Below, in pieces: positions 55,690-63,860 of a stretch of 64,000 nucleotides of DNA (its first letter is position 1; every line of letters begins with the position of its first letter). Source of the DNA: Methylocystis sp. ATCC 49242 (GTDB lineage: Bacteria; Pseudomonadota; Alphaproteobacteria; Rhizobiales; Beijerinckiaceae); contig NZ_KE124774.1 in the NCBI RefSeq assembly GCF_000188155.2, positions 904,736 through 968,735 on the forward strand, written 5' to 3'. Under the pieces are notes generated by a model, which saw nothing but the letters and a program-made list of their open reading frames with translations, did not search any database and was not told the DNA's origin. Position numbers and translations under genes: made by a program.

Positions 55690-56463
55690 TCACTCCGGCG
55701 CAACGTCGGGCGTCCGCCATGCGAGATGCTGGCCGCTGTCCACCGCGATCATCTGGCCCGTAACACTCTTCGCCTTGGCAAGAAAGACGACGGCGTCGAC
55801 CACGCCTGTCACATCCGCGGCATGGCCGAGCGGCACGCCGCGCGATTCCAGCTCGAATTCCTTCTCGCCCAGCGCCTCATTGGGAAAAACCGGCCCCGGC
55901 CCCACGGCGTTCACTCGGATGCGCGGCGCATAAGCCTGCGCCATGGTGCGCGTGGCCGTCCACAGCGCGGACTTGGCCAAAGTGTAGCTGAAGTAACGCG
56001 GCGTCAGGCGCCATACGCGCTGATCGATGATGTTGACGATGGCGCCACCGACGCCGGGCGGCAAAGCTGCGGCGAAGTCGCGCGCAAGCAAAAGCGGCGC
56101 GCGTAGATTGATCGCCATGTGCCGCTCATAAAGGTCGAGCGAAAAATCCCCGGCGGAGTCGACCTCGAAGATCGAAGCGTTGTTGACGAGAAGCGTCAGC
56201 GGCCCGAAGGCGTTCGCCGCAGCATCGATCAGGCGCCCGGTCGAGGCGGCGTCGGCAAGGTCCGCGACCGCGACTGCCGCGCGGCCGCCCTGTGCACGGA
56301 TAGCGTGCGCGGCAAGCTCCGCGTCTTTCTCCGAGCGGGGCGACGCGTGCAGCACGACCGACCGCCCCTCGATCGCAAATCTTCCGGCGATCGCGAGGCC
56401 GATGCGCCGCGACGCGCCCGTCACGAGAACCGGTCCGGCGTCATTGTTCCCTGCTTCGCTCAT
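55690..56463 (-). CDS. SDR oxidoreductase, pteridine-reductase-like
   Basis: A 257-residue short-chain dehydrogenase with the FolM/PTR1-type cofactor motif TGASRRIGLAIA. In place of the usual catalytic Ser it has Asp in NIIDQRVW, exactly 13 residues before the catalytic Tyr (YFSYTLAK), the Asp-Tyr-Lys spacing of PTR1. A dihydromonapterin or pteridine reductase role is inferred. No folB, folE or folK lies nearby. The ATG at 56463 (MSEAGNND) is used. Confidence 0.85.
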   Translation of the reverse strand: MSEAGNNDAGPVLVTGASRRIGLAIAGRFAIEGRSVVLHASPRSEKDAELAAHAIRAQGGRAAVAVADLADAASTGRLIDAAANAFGPLTLLVNNASIFEVDSAGDFSLDLYERHMAINLRAPLLLARDFAAALPPGVGGAIVNIIDQRVWRLTPRYFSYTLAKSALWTATRTMAQAYAPRIRVNAVGPGPVFPNEALGEKEFELESRGVPLGHAADVTGVVDAVVFLAKAKSVTGQMIAVDSGQHLAWRTPDVAPE

Positions 56464-56834
56464 CGTCGCCTCGCCACCTTTCCGGCGGGGCTTCCCATGA
56501 CGCGGACGCGAGGTCAACGCTGTCCGCGCATTTGTAAATTTGGACCGATTCACCAAACATTAGCTAATATGGACTGGCTCTCCAGACAATTTTAGAAACG
56601 CCTTTAACGATTGCGGCAAGCTCACATGATGTTGAACTCAAACAATCCAAATTCTGACAAAAACAATTCTTGCACGAATGCTTTTGCCATCATCGGAAGC
56701 CAGGGCGGAACAATAATTCATTAAGCTGAATGTTCACAATTGAGAACATTCGATCTGCGGAATTACACGCACAAGACATCCGCCGCAGCTCGATACGTCG
56801 CCGGTCATCCAGCGCGGCCGTGGGAGTCGTTGTT
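56464..56834 (+). promoter_or_regulatory. AT-rich promoter region with an 8-bp inverted repeat
   Basis: GAATGTTC (56728-56735) and GAACATTC (56744-56751) are a perfect inverted repeat around eight bases, ending 83 bases before the outer-membrane-protein start at 56835. The rest of the 371-bp gap is AT-rich and holds no gene I can support. GGGAG eight bases before the ATG is the ribosome site. Confidence 0.5.
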
Positions 56835-57515
56835 ATGAAAAACAAAGTCGCCGCCCTGCTCGCCCCCTTCGTCCTTGCGGCGGGCCCCTCCCTATCCGCA
56901 GACCTGCCGCGCGGCGCCGCTCCACCGCCAGGCGACTATGTCGCCCCGCCGCCGGCTTTTGTCTGGAGCGGCTTCTACGTCGGCGTGCATGGCGGATACG
57001 CCTTCAGCTCTTTCGAAGACGACGCCAATACTCTCATCGGCGGCGCGGACGGCGGTCTCATCGGCGTCACCGGCGGTTACAACTATATGGTCACGCCGCA
57101 ATTTCTGCTTGGCGTGGAAGCCGATTTCGCCTTCACGGGCGTCAGCAAGTCGAATGCGCCCTTTTTCGGCGTCATCGCGCGCGGCGAAGTCGACGATATG
57201 TTTACGCTTCGCGGGCGCGCCGGCTACTCGATCGACCGCGCGCTGCTTTATGTGACCGGCGGCTTTGCGGCGAGCAAGAACGCCATCGGCCTTACGACAC
57301 CCTTCACGGGCTTTTACGGCTATCAGGCGACGTTCCAGCCCGGCTGGGCCCTCGGCGCGGGCGTCGAATATATGATCACCTCAAATCTGTCGGCGAAGGG
57401 CGAATATATTTTCACCTCGACGGGATCGGACAGCTATTTCGATTTTTCGCCTAACGCACTGACTTCCGCGGTGAATACTTCGTCGATCAAGGGCGGACTG
57501 AACTTCCATTTCTAA
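56835..57515 (+). CDS. Outer-membrane beta-barrel protein (Omp25/Omp31-like)
   Basis: The 226-residue protein has a signal peptide (NKVAALLAPFVLAAGPSLSA), a Pro-rich linker and the porin-like core FVWSGFYVGVHGGYAF, VTGGYNYMVTPQFLLGVEAD and a final strand ending in Phe (GGLNFHF). The pattern matches the 8-strand opacity-like barrels common in Hyphomicrobiales. It is monocistronic, with a dedicated AT-rich upstream region. Confidence 0.9.
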   Translation: MKNKVAALLAPFVLAAGPSLSADLPRGAAPPPGDYVAPPPAFVWSGFYVGVHGGYAFSSFEDDANTLIGGADGGLIGVTGGYNYMVTPQFLLGVEADFAFTGVSKSNAPFFGVIARGEVDDMFTLRGRAGYSIDRALLYVTGGFAASKNAIGLTTPFTGFYGYQATFQPGWALGAGVEYMITSNLSAKGEYIFTSTGSDSYFDFSPNALTSAVNTSSIKGGLNFHF

Positions 57516-57639
57516 AAAATCGGGAGCAACTGAGAGATTATGCCCGCGCGAATGTCGCATCCGGCGACCGAGGCGCTAGATTAGGCTTTGGCGGGCTGAA
57601 GCGTCACGCCGAGGGCGTCTTGATCAGGAGATTTTTGCG

Positions 57640-58173
57640 ATGGGGATTTTCGATTTTTTCACGGGCAAGAGCAAGGCGGCGCCGGCTCCGGCGGGCGCGA
57701 CCGACACGAGCGCGGCGCCGGCCGACGCACTAATGGCGGAACTCGCGAGCCACGGCTTCGACACGTCGGGAATCGACATCGAGGTCGACGGCGGCAAAGT
57801 CACGCTCAATGGCGCGGTGAACTCGCGGGCGGAACTGGAAAAGATCGTCCTGGCGGTCGGCAACACCAAGGGCGTCGCGCAGGTCGAGAACAATCTCATT
57901 GCGCCCGACGCGGACCCCGAGGCGCCGTCGGGCGTGCATGTGGTCGTGGCGGGCGACACGCTCTGGAAGATCGCGGAAACCTATTACGGCGCCGGTCAGG
58001 GCGCGCGTTATGAAGAGATTTTCGAAGCCAACAAACCCATGCTGAAGGATCCCGACAAGATCTATCCGGGTCAGCGCCTTCGCATTCCGGGCGTGAGCGG
58101 CAAGGTCGCAGTCGCGAGTGCGAGCGGCTGGGCGCCTCCGGCCGAAATCGCCGGGAAGGTGAAGCAGGGATAA
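57640..58173 (+). CDS. BON-LysM protein, Kbp/YgaU-like
   Basis: A 177-residue cytosolic-looking protein with a BON domain (ASHGFDTSGIDIEVDGGKVTLNG) and a C-terminal LysM domain (VVVAGDTLWKIAETYYG; YPGQRLRIP). E. coli Kbp (149 residues, same order) is a potassium-binding protein. Lack of a signal peptide agrees with that, although the role here is inferred. Confidence 0.9.
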   Translation: MGIFDFFTGKSKAAPAPAGATDTSAAPADALMAELASHGFDTSGIDIEVDGGKVTLNGAVNSRAELEKIVLAVGNTKGVAQVENNLIAPDADPEAPSGVHVVVAGDTLWKIAETYYGAGQGARYEEIFEANKPMLKDPDKIYPGQRLRIPGVSGKVAVASASGWAPPAEIAGKVKQG

Positions 58174-58179
58174 CGAGAC

Positions 58180-58267
58180 GCCCGTCATTGCGATTTTGAA
58201 AGGACGATCCTGACGCCTCCCCTCGGGTCCGGATCGCTCTGGCGCCCGGCGCCTCGCAATGACGGGC
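58180..58267. repeat. 88-bp element with 14-bp terminal inverted repeats
   Basis: GCCCGTCATTGCGA (58180-58193) and TCGCAATGACGGGC (58254-58267) are perfect inverted repeats in the gap between the convergent Kbp-like and GST genes. The core CGTCATTGCGA resembles the dispersed intergenic repeat seen in many genomes. It could also act as a two-way terminator. Confidence 0.7.
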
Positions 58268-58284
58268 AACTTTATCGATTGGCC

Positions 58285-58881
58285 TTACGCCTTCGTCGCG
58301 TCGAAGGCGGGCACCTTCTTCGCGAACTCGGCAAGCCAGTCGACGAGTCGTGGGTGCGTCGCGCGCCATGCGCCCTCGAACCGCAGATCGAGATAGCCGA
58401 GCGCGCAGGCCACGGCGATGTGACCGATGTCCGGCGCGCCGGACGGCGGCGCGGCTTCGAGAGAAGCGAGCCCCCTGTCGATCTTGCCCTGCTGCAATTC
58501 GATCGCGGCGGGATCGCGCAACGCCGCGGGGCGCGTCGTCGTCTCGTAACGGATGAGCAGCGCGGCGTCGTTGATTCCGTCACCCAGCGCTTGCAGTCGC
58601 AACGCCTCGAAACGGCGCGACGGTTCCGCCGGGATGAGTTTGCCGCCGCCAGCGACATGATCGAGATAATCCGCGATCACGCGACTGTCATAGAGCGCGG
58701 CGCCGTCCTCCAGAATAAGCGTCGGAATCTTCCCCAGCGGGTTTTGCGTCCGCAAAGTGTCGTTGGGATCGGCGGTGGTCGCGGCGACGATTTCGATGCG
58801 GTCGGAGAGTCCCAGCAGATCGGCGGCGATGCGGATTTTGCGCGCATAAGGCGAGGCGGCGGAATAGCGGAGGATCATCAT
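58285..58881 (-). CDS. Glutathione S-transferase family protein
   Basis: A 198-residue GST with an N-terminal thioredoxin-like domain (SAASPYARKIRIAADLL, NPLGKIPTLILEDGAALYDS) and a helical C-terminal domain (GHIAVACALGYLDLRF). The Ser near residue 9-12 may be the glutathione-activating residue. The substrate is unknown. The start is at 58881 or 58878 (two adjacent ATGs). Confidence 0.9.
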   Translation of the reverse strand: MMILRYSAASPYARKIRIAADLLGLSDRIEIVAATTADPNDTLRTQNPLGKIPTLILEDGAALYDSRVIADYLDHVAGGGKLIPAEPSRRFEALRLQALGDGINDAALLIRYETTTRPAALRDPAAIELQQGKIDRGLASLEAAPPSGAPDIGHIAVACALGYLDLRFEGAWRATHPRLVDWLAEFAKKVPAFDATKA

Positions 58882-58961
58882 GTCGGTCTTCTTTCGTCTT
58901 CGCGGTCTATATAAAACAGCTGAAGCGCGGCGCGAATCGAGCCGCATCGGGGAAAATCATC

Positions 58962-60038
58962 ATGTCTCATGACGCGCTTTTTGCGCCTTTGAAAGTCGGT
59001 GCGCTGACCCTGCCCAATCGCATTTTGATGGCGCCGCTGACCCGCTGCCGCGCGGAGGACGATCACATAGCCGGCGCGCTGATGGCGGAATATTACGCGC
59101 AACGCGCCTCCGCCGGCCTCGTCATCGCCGAGGCGACGATGGCCATGGCCAATAATTCCGCCTTCTGGCGCGAGCCCGGCATATATTCGCAAGCGCAGAT
59201 CGAGGGATGGCGGCGCGTGACGGACGCCGTCCACGACAAGGGCGGGTTGATCGCGCTGCAAATCTGGCACGGCGGCCGCGCCTGTCATCCGCTATTGAAT
59301 GACGGCGCCATACCCGTCGCGCCGTCGGCCATTGCGATCGCCAATGGCGCGGTCAACACGCCACAGGGCGCTCAGCCCTATGTGACGCCGCGCAAATTGC
59401 GCGACGACGAAATACCGGGGATCGTCAAGGGCTTCGAGGCGGCGGCGCGCAACGCGAAAGCCGCCGGCTTCGACATGGTCGAGTTGCATGGCGCCAACGG
59501 CTACCTCCTCGACGAGTTTCTGCGCGACGGCGCCAACAAGCGCAGCGGCCCGTATGGCGGCCCGATCGAGAATCGCGCACGGCTTATATTCGAGGCGCTG
59601 GAAGCGGTGATCGCGGTCTGGGGCGCGGATCGCGTCGGCCTGCGCATCTCGCCGCTCAACAGCTACAACGGCATGTCGGACGGCGACCCCGTCGGTCTGA
59701 CCGCGTGGCTGGCGAAAGAGCTCGACAAGTTCGGCCTCGCCTATCTTCATGTGATGCGCGGCGACTTTTACGGCAAGCAAAAGGGCGACGTGATGACGCC
59801 CGCGCGGGAGGCGTTCAAGGGCGTGCTGATCGGGAACATGGGCTATCGCGCCGACGAGGCCGACGCGGCGATCCGCGACGGCAAGGTCGACGCCGTGGCC
59901 TTCGGCGCAGCGTTCCTCGCCAATCCCGACTTCCCCGCGCGGATCAAGGCGGGCGCGCCGCTGAATGCGCCGAAAGCGGCGACCTTCTACACGCCCGGCG
60001 CGGAAGGGTACACCGATTATCCGGCGATGGGCGGCTGA
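58962..60038 (+). CDS. Old Yellow Enzyme family alkene reductase
   Basis: FMN-dependent ene-reductase (NemA/OYE group). The 358-residue TIM-barrel protein has NRILMAPLTRCRA, QIWHGGRACHP, and HGANGYLLDEFLRDGAN with the conserved His/Asn pair replaced in the known His-x-x-Asn form, ending in FGAAFLANPDFP. Its stop is one base from the convergent rlmJ stop. Confidence 0.94.
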   Translation: MSHDALFAPLKVGALTLPNRILMAPLTRCRAEDDHIAGALMAEYYAQRASAGLVIAEATMAMANNSAFWREPGIYSQAQIEGWRRVTDAVHDKGGLIALQIWHGGRACHPLLNDGAIPVAPSAIAIANGAVNTPQGAQPYVTPRKLRDDEIPGIVKGFEAAARNAKAAGFDMVELHGANGYLLDEFLRDGANKRSGPYGGPIENRARLIFEALEAVIAVWGADRVGLRISPLNSYNGMSDGDPVGLTAWLAKELDKFGLAYLHVMRGDFYGKQKGDVMTPAREAFKGVLIGNMGYRADEADAAIRDGKVDAVAFGAAFLANPDFPARIKAGAPLNAPKAATFYTPGAEGYTDYPAMGG

Positions 60039-60039
60039 T

Positions 60040-60885
60040 TCATTCGCCCGTCAGCCACTCGATCTCGAAATCCGCGCCTTCGCCCTGCGCAAGGCGCGGG
60101 GCAAGAAATGCGAGGATGTCGCGCGCCTCCTCCTCGAAAACGAAAGGCGGGTTGATGACAACCAGCCCGGTGCGGCGTAGCCCTTCGCCGCCTTTCGCGA
60201 CCGCGAGCGACAGGCGCAACGCGCGCTTGATGTCATTTTTCCCGAATGCGTCGTTGAAATTACGTTCCGCATAAGGGTCTTTTGACGGATGCCATAAGGC
60301 GTATATGCCCGTCGGCCATTTTCTGTAGGCGCTACGGAAGGCGGAAAACATCGCCTCGAACTCGTCCGTGCGCTCGAAAGGCGGATCGATGAGCACGAGC
60401 CCGCGCCGCTCCTTCGGCGGCACATAGGCGCCAAGCCCCGTGTAGCCGTCGATGTGGATCGTCTTGATCCGCTCGTCGCGTCCGAAGCGATAGCGCAGCG
60501 CTTCATGAGCGTCCGGGCGCAATTCGCAGAAGATGGCGCGGTCCTGCGCGCGCATCAGCCGCGCGGCGATGGCTGGCGAGCCGGGATAGACGAAAGGGCG
60601 CCCGTCCTCGCCGAACGGCCCTACGCAATCGAGATAAGGCGCGAGCAGCGCGCGCGTCTGGTCGCTCGCCTCGCTCATGTCCGCAAGCCGGCCGACGCCG
60701 CCGCGCCATTCGAGCGTGCGCTCGGCCTCCTCGGCGGCGAGGTCGTAGGCGCCCTCCCCCGCATGGGTGTCGATGACGCGAAAGGGCGCGTCCTTGCGCG
60801 TGAGATAAACGAGCAAGCGAGCAAGCAGCGCGTGCTTGAACACGTCGGCGAAATTGCCGGCGTGGAAAGCATGGCGGTAATTCAT
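60040..60885 (-). CDS. rlmJ: 23S rRNA (adenine(2030)-N6)-methyltransferase
   Basis: The 281-residue SAM methyltransferase begins with the RlmJ signature MNYRHAFHAGNFADVFKHAL and has DTHAGEGAYDL (SAM site) and LIDPPFERTDEF (DPPF catalytic motif), with IYALWHPSKD. It methylates A2030 of 23S rRNA in E. coli. It stands alone on the minus strand. Confidence 0.95.
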   Translation of the reverse strand: MNYRHAFHAGNFADVFKHALLARLLVYLTRKDAPFRVIDTHAGEGAYDLAAEEAERTLEWRGGVGRLADMSEASDQTRALLAPYLDCVGPFGEDGRPFVYPGSPAIAARLMRAQDRAIFCELRPDAHEALRYRFGRDERIKTIHIDGYTGLGAYVPPKERRGLVLIDPPFERTDEFEAMFSAFRSAYRKWPTGIYALWHPSKDPYAERNFNDAFGKNDIKRALRLSLAVAKGGEGLRRTGLVVINPPFVFEEEARDILAFLAPRLAQGEGADFEIEWLTGE

Positions 60886-60961
60886 GCGAAACGGATTCCG
60901 TTGATGGCGCCGTCTTGGGCCGTGAGCCTTGCGGCCCTCGGCCCAATTATTACTCCAGCTA

Positions 60962-61744
60962 TCACATCGGCGCCGGGACGGAGATCTCGCGATTGTGGCA
61001 ACCGCGTTGCACGACCTCTGGACAGGCGCGGAAATCGCGCAGGTCTTTCGAGAGACAGATGCGCACTTCCTCGAACACGCCGCGCCGGCAGGCGACCGCC
61101 ATCATGCCGGGCCGGAGGCGCGGATTGGCGTCGTAGAAGGCGCGCTCGATGTCGATCGGCGTAAAGGTCTGCGCCTGTTTCGGCTTCACGAACAGCGGCG
61201 GAATCGTCACCGCTTCCCTCGCGCGCGCGACGTCGGCGAAATAATCGCTCGGGCTCTTGCCGCTGCATGTCCCGTGCTTTCGCCATTCGTAACGCGCCAG
61301 ACGCTCGTCCGGAAAAACGCCGTTGGCGCGCTCCAGCGCGATGCGCGAGGGGCTGCGCGGCCCGGCGCAATCGCTCGGGAAACCGCGCTCATATTGCGGC
61401 CAGAGGCCATGGACGACGAAGCCGAGGCCCTTCCCCGGCTCGCACTGGTCGCGCGCGCCTTCGATATATTCGCAGAAGCCGGGCGACCAGCTCAGCGCCA
61501 GAACATAGAAATCGAAATCGCGCGAGGGCGCGCCGCTGCGGAATTCGCCGCCGCCCGAGCGCTCCCCCTGCGGGCGGGCCTGCTCGACAGGCGGCCGTTG
61601 ATCGGCGCAATTGTCGAGGATGCAATCGTCGCGGGCGACGGCGGCGTTCTCGAGCGCCGCCAGAAACACGGCGACAGCGGACATAAAAAGGACCTGCGCG
61701 GCGCATTCACGCAGCGCGGAGACAGACGCTTTACGGACTGGCAT
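60962..61744 (-). CDS. Ribonuclease T2 family protein
   Basis: A 260-residue secreted RNase with the two catalytic blocks: VVHGLWPQYERG (CAS-1) and YEWRKHGTCSG (CAS-2). Several cysteines suggest disulfides. The N-terminus (MPVRKASVSALRECAAQVLF...) contains a hydrophobic export signal; an ATG 60 bases further in would give a shorter one. It probably degrades RNA in the periplasm. It follows a secreted four-Cys protein. Confidence 0.9.
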   Translation of the reverse strand: MPVRKASVSALRECAAQVLFMSAVAVFLAALENAAVARDDCILDNCADQRPPVEQARPQGERSGGGEFRSGAPSRDFDFYVLALSWSPGFCEYIEGARDQCEPGKGLGFVVHGLWPQYERGFPSDCAGPRSPSRIALERANGVFPDERLARYEWRKHGTCSGKSPSDYFADVARAREAVTIPPLFVKPKQAQTFTPIDIERAFYDANPRLRPGMMAVACRRGVFEEVRICLSKDLRDFRACPEVVQRGCHNREISVPAPM

Positions 61745-61785
61745 TTGACGAACGACTTTCGGAAGGGCGAAACGGAAGCCGCCGG

Positions 61786-62265
61786 TCAGGGGCCGGCGAC
61801 CCGGCAATTCGGACTGAAGGCATGGTTACGGTCAAGCCCCTCGACGCACCAGGTCACGCCGAAGCCGATGCCGAACATGCCCAGCGACTCGCCGATGTTG
61901 TAGACGACATGGCGGCGCTGGCCGTCGTTGAACAGGGCCTCGCCCTCGCAGTAGCGGCGCGGGATATAGCTGCGCCCATGCGTGCGGTAGCCGGTCTCCG
62001 ACACGCGGTCGAAGCTGACGATGGCGAGCGTGGAGCCCCAATATTCGCTTTCGCGATGCGCGAAAGTCGCCGCTATGTCCCCGAAAACCAGTGAATCCGC
62101 GCAGGGCGGAAGATTGCCCGGATATGGCAGGACGCGCTGCTCGGCGGGGGGATTGGGATCGCGTAGCGTGGGGCCGGCGAAACCCGGCGTCGCGCCCAAC
62201 GCCATGAGCGCCGCCGCGGTCAGTCCCCTCGACAAGGTTCCGATTGCTGGATCGCGGCGTCGCAT
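61786..62265 (-). CDS. Secreted four-cysteine protein upstream of RNase T2
   Basis: The 159-residue protein has a signal peptide (LSRGLTAAALMALGATPGFAG), followed by Cys55, Cys106, Cys140 and Cys154, and the block SEYWGSTLAIVSFDRV with RSYIPRRYCEGEALFNDGQR. No family was recognised. It lies 41 bases upstream of RNase T2 on the same strand, so it could be a partner or inhibitor. The ATG at 62265 is used rather than 62286. Confidence 0.75.
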   Translation of the reverse strand: MRRRDPAIGTLSRGLTAAALMALGATPGFAGPTLRDPNPPAEQRVLPYPGNLPPCADSLVFGDIAATFAHRESEYWGSTLAIVSFDRVSETGYRTHGRSYIPRRYCEGEALFNDGQRRHVVYNIGESLGMFGIGFGVTWCVEGLDRNHAFSPNCRVAGP

Positions 62266-62369
62266 TCCTATCTCCCGACGATGCATGAGTCGGCGCGATT
62301 GAGGCGAAAAGCCCCTCCTGCGTCAAGCCGCATTTGCACGAGGCGACGATCGGTCCCTATATTCCCTTC

Positions 62370-63710
62370 ATGAGCGCTGAACGAACCCGCAAATCCTTCT
62401 CCCCGCGCCGCGCGCTTGCGGCGTTCCTACTCGTCATGGCCGCGCTGGTGATGAGCGCGCCGGAGTCTTTTGCGCAGGATCCGTTCTCGGATTTCTTCGG
62501 CGGTCTCTTCGGCGGCGGCGGCGGCGGCGGACAGCGTTCGGCCCCCTCACGCCCGCCCAGCCAGCCGCGTGTGCGGCGCATGATGCCGCATCAGGAAAAT
62601 CGCGCGCCCACCTATTGGCGCGGCGGAGAAGCGCGCGCCCCCCGCCGCGCGGCCAAACGGACAGAGGGCTCCGCGGCGACGCCGGGCGCGGAGCAGACGA
62701 CTACGGCGCCCGCGGTCCCGCCGTCCTATTTCGTCGCCGTGATGGGCGATACGCTGGGCATTCTGCTTTCCAACGGACTTCAGGAAGCGTTCAGCGACAA
62801 GCCCGACATCGCCGTTCTGCGCAAGGGCAAGGAGAGCTCCGGCCTTGTGCGCGACGACTTCTACGATTGGCCCAAGGCCGCGCGAGAGCTGGCGGGCGGA
62901 TCGCAGAAAATCGACGTCGCCGTCATGATGATCGGCAGCAACGACCGCCAGACGCTGCGTCAGGGGGCGGACGCCCTAGATCCGCTGTCGCCGAAATGGC
63001 GAGAAATCTACGCCGCCCGCGTCGACGCCATAGTCGCCGCCTTCAAAGAAAAGAAAATCCCGGTGGTTTGGGTGGGCCTGCCGGTGATGAAAAACGAAAG
63101 CTATTCGGCCGACATGGCCAAGCTAAATGAAATCTTCCGCGACCGCGCCTCCGCGAATGGCGCGGTCTTCGTCGACCTGTGGGAGGCGCTCGCGGACGAG
63201 CGCGGCCAATACAGCGCCTTCGGTCCAGACATCAACGGCCAGATCGTCAAGCTGCGCTCCGGCGACGGCGTGCATTTCACCGAGGCCGGCGCGCGCAGCG
63301 TCGCGCATTTCGTCGCCAGCGAAGTGAAGAAGCTCTACGACGCGCGCAAGCCGGCGGAGCCCGCGCCCGCGTCGGGACAGCCGACAGCAACGGCGCCCGC
63401 CGGACAGGACGGACAGCCCGCCTCCCAGACGGCGGGCCATGGCGCGCCGAATGGGGCGCCGGTGGTCTTCCGCTCCCCTGTCGCGGCGCCTGTCTCTCCC
63501 GCGCCAACGCTTCCCGATCGCCCCGCTATTGGTCCGACGCAGCCGCTGAATGCGGTACCGGCGACAGCCGGCGGCGAACTCGCGCGTCGGACCCAGGCCG
63601 CGCCGGCCGCCGACGCAGGGGCGCAGGCGCTGACGCGACATGTGTTCGTGGAAGGCGGCGACCAGGCGCCGCGGCCAAATCGCGCCGACGATTATTCCTG
63701 GAAGCCGTAA
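62370..63710 (+). CDS. DUF459 SGNH-hydrolase-fold protein with altered nucleophile
   Basis: A 446-residue protein with a signal peptide, a Gly-rich stretch (FFGGLFGGGGGGG), a Pro/Arg-rich linker and an SGNH domain: VAVMGDTLGILLSNGL, MMIGSNDRQTL, and DGVHFTEAGARSVA carrying the Asp-x-x-His dyad. The usual GDS nucleophile reads GDT. A long Pro/Ala-rich tail ends DDYSWKP. Wall or exopolysaccharide acetyl transfer is a family-level idea only. The ATG at 62370 is preferred. Confidence 0.85.
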   Translation: MSAERTRKSFSPRRALAAFLLVMAALVMSAPESFAQDPFSDFFGGLFGGGGGGGQRSAPSRPPSQPRVRRMMPHQENRAPTYWRGGEARAPRRAAKRTEGSAATPGAEQTTTAPAVPPSYFVAVMGDTLGILLSNGLQEAFSDKPDIAVLRKGKESSGLVRDDFYDWPKAARELAGGSQKIDVAVMMIGSNDRQTLRQGADALDPLSPKWREIYAARVDAIVAAFKEKKIPVVWVGLPVMKNESYSADMAKLNEIFRDRASANGAVFVDLWEALADERGQYSAFGPDINGQIVKLRSGDGVHFTEAGARSVAHFVASEVKKLYDARKPAEPAPASGQPTATAPAGQDGQPASQTAGHGAPNGAPVVFRSPVAAPVSPAPTLPDRPAIGPTQPLNAVPATAGGELARRTQAAPAADAGAQALTRHVFVEGGDQAPRPNRADDYSWKP

Positions 63711-63860
63711 GCGCGCCGCGCACATCCCGGAGCAAACCGGGGATCGGCGCATGTTTACAATTTTCGTTTGCAATTCATTTACGATTGTGCGTCAGCGCAC
63801 GGAACGATTTGCCCGCCTCGCGCATTCTCCAAGCCACAGGGGAATTGAGGAGCAGGGGTC

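Noticed and set aside
63722-63745. Stem-loop after the DUF459 gene as a terminator
   Set aside because: The stem has a bulge and no T-run follows directly.
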